A stretch of DNA of 39,243 bases from Clostridia bacterium (GCA_017443295.1 JAFSNT010000095.1:1-39243); one strand, 5' to 3'. Shown: positions 14,836-23,573, counted from the stretch's first letter. Numbers and translations are program-made. The notes: generated by a model not told the origin, from the letters alone.

Positions 14836-17634
14836 ATGAAACTGAGTACCCTCACCAGCATCCGGGGCGAGGAATGGAACCGGTATAAAGATGAAATCAA
14901 CAAGGAAAACCGCATCGCCATCCATCTGCTGGGGATCGCGGGCCTGCCGCTTAGCCTGATGAACGCCGCGGCGCAGTACGCGACCTCGGGCTTTGGCATG
15001 GCGCTGGTGTGCAGCCTTTTTATGTCCATGTATTTCCTGCTTTTTATGCTGGCCGAAAATTTTCTGCTGCCGCTGGATTATCCCCTTTCCACCAGGCTTT
15101 TGTATATTCTGGAATCCCCGGTGATGGTGATGGCCATTTTGCTGGGCACGGTGCTGGATCCGGGGCGGCAGGCCATTACGGTGCTTTTGTTCCTGGTGGC
15201 CCTGCCCGTGTTCATCATGGACCGTCCCGGCCGCCTCACGCTGTTTTCCGGCGGATGGGTGGCGCTGTTCCTGGCCCTGTGTGTGATCTTCAAGGATCAA
15301 TCCCTCTGGGCGACGGACGCGGTGCATATCCTGGAATTTTACTTTACCACCGTGGCCCTGGTGAACGTGATCCTGCGCATCCGCATGGAATCCCTGCGGC
15401 ATCTGATGGAGGGCGAATATCATTTGGCCCATGAGCAGCGCACGGGCTGCCTGAACCGCTACGCCCTGGCCAGCCGGGCGGGCGCTTACGCGGGGCAGCG
15501 CGTTACGGTGCTGCTGGCGGATATGGACCGCTTCATGCTCTACAATGATTTTTACGGCCACGAGACGGGCCTGAAGATCATGGACTTTTTTACCGGCGTA
15601 CTCATGAGCGCCTTCGGCGGGGAGGATACCTACCATTATAACGGCGACGAATTCCTGTGCGTGGTGCATGGCGGGCCGGAGGACTGCAAAGAAAAGATCG
15701 CCCAGTGCCGCAAGGCCCTGAATGATTTCACCCTGGAGGACAGAAAGCTGTCGCTCACCTGCGCCTTCGGCTGCGCCGTCGGGATCCCCGCTTCCACCAA
15801 GGAATTTCAGGAAATGGTGCAGCTGGCCGATATCAACACCCACAAGGCCAAAAAAACGGGCGCCAACGCCGATTTATGCACGGAATACAACCAGGCGAAC
15901 CTGCGGGCGGCCATCGCGCAAAGCAACATGCTCACCCACGCCAACGCCTCCGAAATCGACCAGCTCACCGGCCTGCCGGGCATGAGCTACTTCGTCAGCC
16001 GATCCGACGCGCTGATCAGCAGCGGCATGGTGTACAAAAACCGCGGCCCGGTGGTGGGGTGCTTTAAGCTGGTGCAGATGCGCGACTTCAACGACGCCTT
16101 CGGCTATACCCAGGGCAACGCCCTGATCGCGGAAACGGCGCGGCTTTTGCAGCGGCATTTTAAAAACCGCTATATCTGCCATATCACCGGCGCGCAGTTC
16201 GGCATCCTGTGCTACGAGGGCGAGGTGGAGGACGCCATGAGCAAAATCAACGCGTCCCTGCGGGATTATCATCCCGGCTTCCCCGTGAGCGGCAGCGCCG
16301 GGTTTGCCCGGTACGAGGAGGGCGTAAGCGTCATTTCCCTGCTGGATCGGGCGCGCGTCGCCCAGGGAACGCTGTCCGCCGACGGCAAACCCGCCTTCTG
16401 CTACTACGACCAAAAAATCGACGACGAGCTGCGTTTCCGCCATTACGTCATCAGCCACGTGGACGAGGCCATCGAAAAGGGCTGGCTGCAGGTGTACTAT
16501 CAGCCCATCGCCCGCACCATCACCGGCCATGTGTGCAACGAAGAAGCCCTGTCCCGCTGGGACGATCCCCAGTACGGCTTCCTCATGCCCGCCCGCTTCA
16601 TCCATACCCTGGAGGAAAACGGCCTGATGTACAAGGTGAACCTGAACGTGGTGAGCCAGGTGCTGAAGGACTTTATGCGCAGGCAGGAGCTGGGCGTGCC
16701 CATCGTACCCGTTTCGGTGAACCTGTCCCGGCGGGATTTTGAAAAGTGCGATATGGTGTATGAAATCATGAAGCGGGTGGATGATTCCGGCTTCCCCCGC
16801 AGCCTGCTGAAAATCGAAATCACCGAATCGGCCTTTATCGAAAACCAGGAATTGCTCAAGCGGGAGGTGGCGCGGTTCCGCAACGGCGGGTTCGACGTGT
16901 GGATGGACGATTTCGGCAGCGAGTATTCCACCCTGAACCTGCTCCAGGAGCTGGATTTCGACCTGATCAAGATTGATATGCAGTTCATGAAGAATTTCTC
17001 CACGTCGGGCAAAAACTATATCATCATTTCGGATATCATTGATATGGCCCGGCGCATGGGCATCGCCACCCTGATCGAGGGCGTGGAAACCTGGGAGCAT
17101 TTTCAGGTGCTTCAAGCCCTGGGCTGTGAAAAAATTCAGGGCTATCTGTTCAACCGCCCCAATTCCTTCGATTATATCGTGGACCGCGCCCAGCGCAAGG
17201 CGGGCCTCACCTTCGAGGACCCGGAGGCCGCCCCTTATTACGAGCCGGTGGGCCGCATTGATTTGAACGAACCCCTGGCCCACAGCGGCGATATGGCCGA
17301 GGCGTGGGCGGACAGCGAGGTGCCCGCCGGGGTGCTGGAGCTTCGGGAGGGGCGCTTGAATTGCCTGCGGGGCAACGCCCGCTTCATGCAAATGCTGAAA
17401 AACTTCGGCGCGCTGCCCGCCGACGATGAAGAACAGCCCCGGATCCGGCTTTTGAACGATAACCCGCCCAAGCAGTTCCTGGCCACCGTGATCCGCTGCG
17501 CCGAAACGGAGGGCTGGATCAATTACAGCGTTTCCACCGAGGAAGAAGGCCCCCTGAATATCTACCTGCGCCAGGTCTCCGCCGCCCGCTATCGGGGCGG
17601 CACCGCCATCCTGGTGGTGGCGCTGCACGGATAA
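14836..17634 (+). CDS. Membrane GGDEF-GGDEF-EAL protein (c-di-GMP phosphodiesterase)
   Basis: 932 residues. Several membrane helices span about residues 29-180. A first GGDEF domain (about 200-350) carries NGDEF at 269-273 in place of GGDEF. A second, strongly degenerate one (about 375-525) has TGAQFG where GGDEF should be. The EAL domain (about 545-790) keeps the catalytic set: E570 in EAL, N629, E661, D691-D692 (DDFG), K712, E748 and Q768. A PAS-like tail with LNCLRGNARFMQML follows. The prediction is c-di-GMP hydrolysis, with the GGDEF domains as sensors or remnants. Start: ATG at 14836 after AAAGGA; the frame is open to 14686 but the promoter lies within that extension. It converges on the HD-GYP gene. 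Confidence 0.88.
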   Translation: MKLSTLTSIRGEEWNRYKDEINKENRIAIHLLGIAGLPLSLMNAAAQYATSGFGMALVCSLFMSMYFLLFMLAENFLLPLDYPLSTRLLYILESPVMVMAILLGTVLDPGRQAITVLLFLVALPVFIMDRPGRLTLFSGGWVALFLALCVIFKDQSLWATDAVHILEFYFTTVALVNVILRIRMESLRHLMEGEYHLAHEQRTGCLNRYALASRAGAYAGQRVTVLLADMDRFMLYNDFYGHETGLKIMDFFTGVLMSAFGGEDTYHYNGDEFLCVVHGGPEDCKEKIAQCRKALNDFTLEDRKLSLTCAFGCAVGIPASTKEFQEMVQLADINTHKAKKTGANADLCTEYNQANLRAAIAQSNMLTHANASEIDQLTGLPGMSYFVSRSDALISSGMVYKNRGPVVGCFKLVQMRDFNDAFGYTQGNALIAETARLLQRHFKNRYICHITGAQFGILCYEGEVEDAMSKINASLRDYHPGFPVSGSAGFARYEEGVSVISLLDRARVAQGTLSADGKPAFCYYDQKIDDELRFRHYVISHVDEAIEKGWLQVYYQPIARTITGHVCNEEALSRWDDPQYGFLMPARFIHTLEENGLMYKVNLNVVSQVLKDFMRRQELGVPIVPVSVNLSRRDFEKCDMVYEIMKRVDDSGFPRSLLKIEITESAFIENQELLKREVARFRNGGFDVWMDDFGSEYSTLNLLQELDFDLIKIDMQFMKNFSTSGKNYIIISDIIDMARRMGIATLIEGVETWEHFQVLQALGCEKIQGYLFNRPNSFDYIVDRAQRKAGLTFEDPEAAPYYEPVGRIDLNEPLAHSGDMAEAWADSEVPAGVLELREGRLNCLRGNARFMQMLKNFGALPADDEEQPRIRLLNDNPPKQFLATVIRCAETEGWINYSVSTEEEGPLNIYLRQVSAARYRGGTAILVVALHG

Positions 17635-17641
17635 GCCCCAA

Positions 17642-17695
17642 GAAAAACGAACGCCGGAAGCTGCATGAAGCCTCCGGCGATTTTTCGTTCTTTTT
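17642..17695. terminator. Bidirectional terminator between the two c-di-GMP genes
   Basis: CGCCGGA (17652-17658) pairs with TCCGGCG (17673-17679). A-rich and T-rich tracts on each side (AAAAACGAA before, TTTTTCGTTCTTTTT after) give U-runs in both directions. Confidence 0.8.
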
Positions 17696-17700
17696 GACGC

Positions 17701-19995
17701 TCATGCGTCCACTTCCGCCACCGCGTAGGACGGGGAGAACGCGCCGCTGCCGCACATTTTGTAATAACCCCGGAAAATGCGGTCCACGGCGATTTGCACG
17801 CCTTCCGTGTTGGAACCCAGCAGGATGATCAGGAACTGCTGGCGGCTGTAGCGGGTGAGGACGTCCACGTTGCGGATGGTCTGCTGAATGGACTGCTCCA
17901 TGTAATACATGGCTTTTTCCAGCTCTTCGGGCAGCGGGGGTTCGTTGGCGTCCGTTTCCAGGCTGATCATGATGAGCTTAAAGGGATGGGAGAACCGCTT
18001 TTTGATGTTCTCAATAAATTCGTACAGGGTGGCGAACTGCCTGTATTCCACGTCCATGGCCCCATGGTAGCTGCCGCTGGTGTGGATGCCGGTGACGATG
18101 CGGTTCACGTCCACCGTTTCGCTGCGGAAGATTTCGGAATCCGGGCTGTAGAACTGATAGCTGTTTTTGCCGTTCTGCTTCACGTAATACAGCGCCCGAT
18201 CCGCCCGGTTATAGGCTTTCATATAGGTATCGGCGGGGCCGCACATCACCAGCCCTGCGGAAATGGTGGCCATGGAGGTTTCGGCGTCGGCGTTTTTCCT
18301 TTGCTCGAAATCGGCGATGATCTTTTGCATGCCGGCCTCCGCTTCTGCCTGGGTGACGCCCTTCATGAAGCAAAGGAATTCGTCCCCGCCCAGACGGCAG
18401 CAAACGCTGTTTTGGCCGTTGGCCGTCAGCGCCTCGCCCACGCAGCGCAGCGCCCGATCCCCGGCCTTATGGCCGTAGATATCGTTGATCTTTTTCAGAT
18501 TGTCCAGATCCAAAAACGCCAAACAGCCGCCGCTGCCTTTCATTGCCTGCGCGATGGCCGCTTCGCCGATGCTCCTGTTCATGACGCCGGTGATGGCGTC
18601 ATAATCGTCTGCCGCACTCTGGGTGACGAATTTCTCCATGATCTCATGCAGCAGCGCGGAGGACGCTTCCAGGTCTCCCGTGTCTTCCCGCGCGTCCTGC
18701 CGGATGATATTGCCCAGCAGGCCCTTGTCCCACAAGCCGATGAACACGTCCACAAAATGGGGGTCGAACTGGGTACCCCGGCCATCGATCAGCTCCTTCC
18801 GGATGTATGCCGGATCGCACGCCCTTCTGTACGCGCGGTGGGAATTCATGGAATCGAAGGCGTCCGCGATGGTCACGATGCGGGCCTCTTCGGATATTTC
18901 TTCTCCTTTCAGCCCTTGGGGGTAGCCTTTGCCGTCGTAGCGTTCGTGGTGGCTTCTGGCCACGACCTCGGCTGTTTTAATGATGCTTTTGCTCTTTAGG
19001 ATGTCCCCGCCGATGGTGGTGTGGGATTTGATGATGCCGTACTCCGCCTCCGCCAGCTGGTTGGGGTTGTTCAGAATGGAATCGGGCACGCCGATTTTGC
19101 CGATGTCGTGCAGCAGGGCGGCGTATCTTAGGTCGTTGACCCTGTTTTCCTCCCAGCCCAGGGCTTCGGCGATTTTCACGGCGTACTGGCTCACCCGGGA
19201 GGAATGGTTTTTGGTATACACGTCCTTGGCGTCGATGGCGTCCACCAGGGAACGGACGACTTGCAGAGAGAGCTGCTTATTCTCGGTGGCTTTTTTCTCC
19301 ACCTCCTGGGAAAGCTGCTCCTGGCGCAGGATGAAGGGCCGCACCGTGACCAAGGACATGATGGCCGCGATCAGCACGGTGGTGAGCATGATGGCGACGG
19401 CGCTTAAAATGGTGGAGGCGGTGCGCTCCGAAAGCTGGGCCTCGAACCATGCGGAGGCGAAATCGGCGGCGATGATGCCCGCCACCCTGCCGGAGGAATC
19501 AAATACCGGGCTGTACGCGCTGTAAAAGGTGCCCCAGGCGTCGGTATAGGGCGTTTCGTCCAGGGACGCCTTGCCCCGGGCCGCGGCGGCGAGGGCTTCC
19601 GTATATTTCACTTCCTCGCCGAATTCGCCGGGATCCACCGGATCCGTGTCCAGGATAAAGGTGAAGCAGCCGTTCCCTTCGTCCTTCACGCCGTACACAT
19701 ATTCCAGCTCTGTGTTGTTCCGAAACACATCCAGGGTGTTGTAAATCTGCCGGTATTCCGGCGTATCCGCGTCCTCCGCTTTCAGCGCGCCCAAAATGTC
19801 GCCGTTGATGGAACCCGCGGCGCAGTTGGCGATGTCCAGCATGCGCTGCTGGATGGATTTCTTGATGCCGAGCCTGCTGTTGATAATGGAAACCACGCAA
19901 AACACACTGCCGGAGAGGATGGCGATGATCTCCACCAGCAGAATGATTTTTGTGGACAGCTTGGCAAGCCGCAGCTTTTTGAACGGGTTCTTCAT
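17701..19995 (-). CDS. Cache-HD-GYP-GGDEF membrane signalling protein
   Basis: 764 residues. TM1 is at about 17-38. An extracytoplasmic Cache-like sensor (about 40-185) contains YTDAWGTFYSAYSPVFDSSGRVAGIIAADF-type features, and TM2 is at about 195-217. A coiled linker leads to an HD-GYP domain with HDIGKIG (296-302) and HHERYDGKGYP (349-359), which predicts c-di-GMP hydrolysis to GMP. It is followed by a canonical GGDEF domain (RLGGDEF, 534-540) with FLDLDNLKKINDIYGH, which should be a competent cyclase. The last about 130 residues look like a second, eroded GGDEF fold ending RYSRQQFLIILLGS. A Cache-sensed ligand would set the balance. It is monocistronic with a good promoter. Start: ATG at 19995 after AGAGGA. 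Confidence 0.9.
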   Translation of the reverse strand: MKNPFKKLRLAKLSTKIILLVEIIAILSGSVFCVVSIINSRLGIKKSIQQRMLDIANCAAGSINGDILGALKAEDADTPEYRQIYNTLDVFRNNTELEYVYGVKDEGNGCFTFILDTDPVDPGEFGEEVKYTEALAAAARGKASLDETPYTDAWGTFYSAYSPVFDSSGRVAGIIAADFASAWFEAQLSERTASTILSAVAIMLTTVLIAAIMSLVTVRPFILRQEQLSQEVEKKATENKQLSLQVVRSLVDAIDAKDVYTKNHSSRVSQYAVKIAEALGWEENRVNDLRYAALLHDIGKIGVPDSILNNPNQLAEAEYGIIKSHTTIGGDILKSKSIIKTAEVVARSHHERYDGKGYPQGLKGEEISEEARIVTIADAFDSMNSHRAYRRACDPAYIRKELIDGRGTQFDPHFVDVFIGLWDKGLLGNIIRQDAREDTGDLEASSALLHEIMEKFVTQSAADDYDAITGVMNRSIGEAAIAQAMKGSGGCLAFLDLDNLKKINDIYGHKAGDRALRCVGEALTANGQNSVCCRLGGDEFLCFMKGVTQAEAEAGMQKIIADFEQRKNADAETSMATISAGLVMCGPADTYMKAYNRADRALYYVKQNGKNSYQFYSPDSEIFRSETVDVNRIVTGIHTSGSYHGAMDVEYRQFATLYEFIENIKKRFSHPFKLIMISLETDANEPPLPEELEKAMYYMEQSIQQTIRNVDVLTRYSRQQFLIILLGSNTEGVQIAVDRIFRGYYKMCGSGAFSPSYAVAEVDA

Positions 19996-20080
19996 ACAGC
20001 GATTGTCCTCTCTATGCGGGCGGCTATGGACGCCGAAAAAACTTACATATTTTCGGGAAAGATTCTAAAATACCAATCCT

Positions 20081-20109
20081 ATTATACAGGAAAAAGAAGA
20101 AAATGGCAA
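20081..20109 (-). promoter_or_regulatory. Promoter of the HD-GYP/GGDEF gene
   Basis: TTGCCA (20109-20104), 17 bp, TATAAT (20086-20081) on the minus strand. The leader is about 78 nt. Confidence 0.75.
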
Positions 20110-20125
20110 GTTTTTTTCCAAAAAA

Positions 20126-20171
20126 CAAAAAAGAGCGGCGAAGCGCGGAGAAATTTTCCACGCTTCGCCGC
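20126..20171 (-). terminator. Terminator of the RR-HK-VTC-DUF4956 operon
   Basis: GCGGCGAAGCG (minus strand, 20171-20161) pairs perfectly with CGCTTCGCCGC (20145-20135), then TCTTTTTTG follows. It begins 12 bp after the DUF4956 stop. Confidence 0.88.
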
Positions 20172-20183
20172 GTGCTTGACGGA

Positions 20184-20855
20184 TCAAAGCTGATTCTGGG
20201 GTTCCGCGTAGGGCAGAACGGAGATTTCCAGGTTGCCGTTCTTGGTGCGCAGTTCGTCGATCATTTCCTTTTCCTCGGCGGGGTTCTTCATCCGGATCTT
20301 GAAGGACAGGCGGAACATGCTGCCCATGCCGGTGGTTTTCACGCCCGCGTTTTCCACGCTCTTGAGGTAATGGGCGAAGGTATCGTCGAACACCCGGGCG
20401 TAATCCAGGGATTCGGGAATGGTGATGCGGAGCATTTTATCCTCCTGCATGGAAGCGTGATCGAACAGCTTCGTGGCGGACAGGGCCAGGAACAGCGCGC
20501 CGAGGCCCGCCAGCACCAGCACGCCGTAGGCGATATAGCCCATGCCGAAGGCCACGCCGGAACCCATGGTAATGAGTACCGCGGCGATTTCGTCGGAGGT
20601 GCCCTGGGCGGAACGGAATCGGGTGAGGGCGAAGGCGCCGCCGAAGGCGATGCCCGCGCCGATGCTGCCGTTGACGAAGGTGAGTACCATGCCCACCACG
20701 AAGGGAATGATGGAGCTGACGATGAAGAACCGCCGGTTGGCGCGGATGCGGAAGCTCACCAGCCAGGAGAAAAGGACGCCGGAAATCAGGGACGCGGCGG
20801 CCATGATGAAAAACTGGCCGGGCGTGACGGCTTTGGAGTAAATGGAATCGAACAT
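20184..20855 (-). CDS. DUF4956 membrane protein
   Basis: 223 residues. The first 135 hold four to five membrane helices, including FFIMAAASLISGVLFSWLVSF and the Gly-rich GSIGAGIAFGGAFALTRFRSA with the conserved FRSAQGTSDEIAAVL loop. The last 85 form a soluble domain. This fits DUF4956, a family often found directly beside VTC-type polyphosphate polymerase genes. The function is unknown; a channel, or a membrane partner for polyphosphate synthesis or transfer, has been proposed only from context. It begins 40 bp after the VTC gene and ends the operon at a strong terminator. Confidence 0.83.
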   Translation of the reverse strand: MFDSIYSKAVTPGQFFIMAAASLISGVLFSWLVSFRIRANRRFFIVSSIIPFVVGMVLTFVNGSIGAGIAFGGAFALTRFRSAQGTSDEIAAVLITMGSGVAFGMGYIAYGVLVLAGLGALFLALSATKLFDHASMQEDKMLRITIPESLDYARVFDDTFAHYLKSVENAGVKTTGMGSMFRLSFKIRMKNPAEEKEMIDELRTKNGNLEISVLPYAEPQNQL

Positions 20856-20895
20856 GATGAAGAACCTCGCTTTCGTTGTAATGATCCATCCCGGC

Positions 20896-21594
20896 CTATC
20901 CCGCGTTCAAAAGCTGCTGGCGGAACGCTTCGCCGTATTTGGAAAAGCTGTTTTTGTAAATCTGCCCCGCGTCCAAAATGTGGGTCAGCCACAGGGGCAT
21001 GGCTTCCTGCACCTTCACCTCCAAAATGGTGTGGCCCGGCGGGCGCAGGGGCTTGCCCTCCATGGAATACGTCAGATCCAGGTGATCCGTCCGGTAGCGG
21101 GGGTGGTAGTCGATGGTCAGGCGCAGGTCACCCCCCGGTTCAAAGTACGCTTCCCGGTCGTAAATGATCAGGCAGGCGGGCACCAGCGTTTGGTAGTAAT
21201 CCCGAAAATAGGTGATTTCCCGGTTGATCTGCCCAGGGGCGCAGATATCGCCGCTGCCCGCGAAAAATTTTTCCACCAGGGGAATGGTGGTTGGCACCCG
21301 GCGCTTGTACACGATGCCGTAGGCCTTTCGCTTCAATTCCAGAAACACGGGGGATTCCCGGGTGGCCAGGCCGTAGGAGCGCAGCCGGATCTTTTCCTTG
21401 AAGGGCGGCTTTTCCACGGAGGCGCGGATCAGCTGATAATTGGGCGTGTCGTAATACAGGGAAGCGATGGAGGTGCGGCCGTACTGATCCAGCTTCATGT
21501 GGCCTTCCAAACTCTTGACCAGATATTCGGTCTGCTCGGCGCTGAGCAGGTATTTGCGCTCGTAGCGCTTCATGACGACGATGGGTCCCGCCAT
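20896..21594 (-). CDS. VTC-domain polyphosphate polymerase-like protein
   Basis: A 232-residue tunnel-fold (triphosphate tunnel / VTC) domain. The basic and acidic tunnel residues are visible: RYERKYLL (about 9-16), SLYYDTPNY, KIRLRSYG (RxR), FLELKRKAYG and YKRR, IIYDREAYF, LRLTIDY, and HTILEVKV near the end. These match the VTC4-type catalytic domain that makes polyphosphate from ATP on the cytoplasmic side. Unlike yeast VTC4 there is no SPX or membrane domain, but the next gene is a DUF4956 membrane protein. Start: ATG at 21594 with GGGAGG seven nt upstream. It begins 15 bp after the kinase-like gene. Confidence 0.87.
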   Translation of the reverse strand: MAGPIVVMKRYERKYLLSAEQTEYLVKSLEGHMKLDQYGRTSIASLYYDTPNYQLIRASVEKPPFKEKIRLRSYGLATRESPVFLELKRKAYGIVYKRRVPTTIPLVEKFFAGSGDICAPGQINREITYFRDYYQTLVPACLIIYDREAYFEPGGDLRLTIDYHPRYRTDHLDLTYSMEGKPLRPPGHTILEVKVQEAMPLWLTHILDAGQIYKNSFSKYGEAFRQQLLNAG

Positions 21595-21609
21595 AGTGCC
21601 GCCTCCCGC

Positions 21610-22830
21610 TTACAGGCTCACGCGGAGGATGAATTTTCCGTCCGCCGCCTGGGCGCTGACGCGCCCGTTGTGGGCTTTGGCGATTTCCTTCACGTGGCTC
21701 AGGCCTAAGCCCGCGCCGGGCACGCCCTGGGCGTTGGAAAGCCTTGTGAACCGGTCGAAGGCCTGATCGAAATTGCCGTTTGCCAGGGACGTATCGTTGC
21801 ACGCCTCGATCACGCAGTGGCCGTCCTGCTGGCTCACCTTGAGTTCCGCCCAGCGGTCGCCGAATTTGAGCGCGTTGGCCAGCAGCTCGGTCAGCAGGTC
21901 GGTCATGGCCTCGCTGTCGGCGGAAACGGGCGCGGGGTTTTCGGCCCGAACGGTCAGCTTGCAGCCCTTTTCTTCAAACTGGCTCTTCATGGCGCCGCCC
22001 ACCGCCTGAGCCAGGGCGGACAGATCGCAGGGCAGCACGGTCAGTTCTTTTTCGTCGAACACGGCCAGGCTGGACAGGTTTTTCACCAGGCCGATCATGC
22101 GTTTCACCTGCCGGTTGATGGACTGGGTCTGCTCCGTTTCGCCCATTTGCCGCTCGATGATCTCCGTGTTGGCGTTGATGATGGTCAGCGGCGCTTTGAA
22201 TTCCGTTTCCGCGTCGGCGATGAAGCGCTTTTGCTTTCGATCCGCTTCCTCCAGGGGCTTAAACAGGCGCTTGCCGATGTACATCAGGGCGGCAAAGCTT
22301 ACCAGCACGCCCGCCAGCAGCCCGATGGCGGAAATGATCAGGATGCGGAAGCAGGGCAGCAGCTCCCGGCTCTGGTCGATCACGGTCACGTAGGTGATAT
22401 GGTTGGTTTTGTACACCCGGTAGCGGTAGGTGCCCCTGGTCCAGCCCGTTTTGTTTTCGCCGCGCAGGGAACGGGCCCAGGCCAGGGCTTCTTCCTCCGT
22501 CACCGCGCTGATCTTCAGGGCCACGCGCGTTTCGTTCCCCTCCTTATCGAAGGCGAACGTAAAATAGCGAAGGGAGGATACCGTTTCCGGGGAATCCGGC
22601 CCCATGGGGCCGAAAAGGCCGGAAAGAAGGCCCTCGGGCTGATCCGGAGCGTCGGTTTCCGGGGCGCTTTCAAACGCGCCGTGCTGCTTTTTCAGCGCCT
22701 TGGTCAGCTGGTCGGCGTCCTGGCTGGCCATGGTGAAGTTCACGCCGTTGATGACGCCCAGCAGCATGAACAGCAGCACGGACACGCAGATCGTGGCAAA
22801 AATCACGAATCGCTTTCTCGCTTTACTCAT
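21610..22830 (-). CDS. Sensor histidine kinase-like protein lacking the phospho-histidine
   Basis: 406 residues: TM1 at about 8-30, an extracytoplasmic region (about 31-160), TM2 at about 161-185, then an H-box helix and a HATPase domain. The H-box reads KRFIADAETEFKAPLTII, where family members have DASHELKTPL; Thr209 (codon ACG) stands where the phospho-accepting His belongs. The ATP-binding domain is largely kept: LLTELLANALKFGD (N box) and GVPGAGLGLSHVKEIAKAHNG (G2). The G1 box is weak (EACNDTSL). It cannot autophosphorylate in the usual way, so it is either a sensor that acts allosterically or a decaying gene. The frame is intact and the start overlaps the regulator gene by 8 bp, which argues for function. 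Confidence 0.88.
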   Translation of the reverse strand: MSKARKRFVIFATICVSVLLFMLLGVINGVNFTMASQDADQLTKALKKQHGAFESAPETDAPDQPEGLLSGLFGPMGPDSPETVSSLRYFTFAFDKEGNETRVALKISAVTEEEALAWARSLRGENKTGWTRGTYRYRVYKTNHITYVTVIDQSRELLPCFRILIISAIGLLAGVLVSFAALMYIGKRLFKPLEEADRKQKRFIADAETEFKAPLTIINANTEIIERQMGETEQTQSINRQVKRMIGLVKNLSSLAVFDEKELTVLPCDLSALAQAVGGAMKSQFEEKGCKLTVRAENPAPVSADSEAMTDLLTELLANALKFGDRWAELKVSQQDGHCVIEACNDTSLANGNFDQAFDRFTRLSNAQGVPGAGLGLSHVKEIAKAHNGRVSAQAADGKFILRVSL

Positions 22831-23434
22831 TTCCGTTCACCAGCCTGTACCCTTTCTCCATTTCGTATACGATCCGCGTCTTTTCGGCGTTTTTTCCGGC
22901 GTTTTTCAGCTTTTCGTTCAGCGCCTGGATCATGACGCGGGTGCGTTTTCCCGCCGCCCGCCGGGGGGCGGCCAATTCCCGAAGCAGATTGATTTCCCCG
23001 TTGGTCAGCCGCACGCCGGTGCCCGCGATGCAAAAGCCGCTCACGTCCACCGTCACGCCGCCCCGGCGCAGGGTTTCTCCCGAGCGCGCTTTTTCCGTCA
23101 CTTCCCGGATCATGCGCTTTAGATCCTCCGGCAGAAAGGGCAGGGTGAGATAGGCGTTGGCCAGCGGGCTTCCCAGCAGGGTTTTCACCGTGACCGCCCC
23201 CTCCGCCAGCACGATGGACGGAATGCGGTTCCACTCCAGCTCCTCCAGCAGGCGGTCCAGGGCCATCCGGGGCAGCCGCTGCTCTAAAATAGCGATATCG
23301 TACTTTCCGGGACCCAGCAGGGCGGCCACCTGCGTGCCGTCAAAGGCCGTGGTGACGGCGTGGCCGTCTAGGGTCAAAAGCGTTTGATAGCATTGCAGCA
23401 AATCCCGGTTGGAATCCGCCAATAAGATGTTCAT
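22823..23434 (-). CDS. Response regulator-like protein with degenerate receiver and OmpR-type DNA-binding domain
   Basis: 203 residues. The receiver fold (1-115) is clear, but its active site is altered. The acidic pair keeps D7 and has S8 as second residue. The phospho-acceptor position is E51 (YDIAILEQRLP, where YDLxLLDxxLP is expected). The conserved Thr/Ser is A77, and the conserved Lys is L98 (YLTLPF for YLTKPF). The C-terminal domain (about 118-203) has a short winged helix of the OmpR/PhoB type, with VRLTNGEINLLREL and TRIVYEMEKGYRLV. It is the first gene of a four-gene operon. Start: ATG at 23434 after AAAGGAGG. The Glu could mimic a permanently phosphorylated state. Confidence 0.87.
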   Translation of the reverse strand: MNILLADSNRDLLQCYQTLLTLDGHAVTTAFDGTQVAALLGPGKYDIAILEQRLPRMALDRLLEELEWNRIPSIVLAEGAVTVKTLLGSPLANAYLTLPFLPEDLKRMIREVTEKARSGETLRRGGVTVDVSGFCIAGTGVRLTNGEINLLRELAAPRRAAGKRTRVMIQALNEKLKNAGKNAEKTRIVYEMEKGYRLVNGNE

Positions 23435-23502
23435 GCCTTATCCCGCCTCCTTTCCGCAGGTTACAGGGCTGTTTGGTTACGTCCTTTATCTTACACGACC
23501 AA

Positions 23503-23519
23503 CTTAAAGAATCCTTAAA
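23503..23519. promoter_or_regulatory. Direct-repeat operator upstream of the response regulator-like gene
   Basis: On the minus strand TTTAAG-GATTC-TTTAAG, two 6-mers 11 bp apart, the spacing typical of OmpR/PhoB-family sites. A TAAGAT lies about 15 bp downstream as a possible -10. Autoregulation is inferred. Confidence 0.45.
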
Positions 23520-23573
23520 TGACCCCGTTCGGAGAGAATTTTGCTTTTCAAAAGTATTCTACCACAATTAAAT

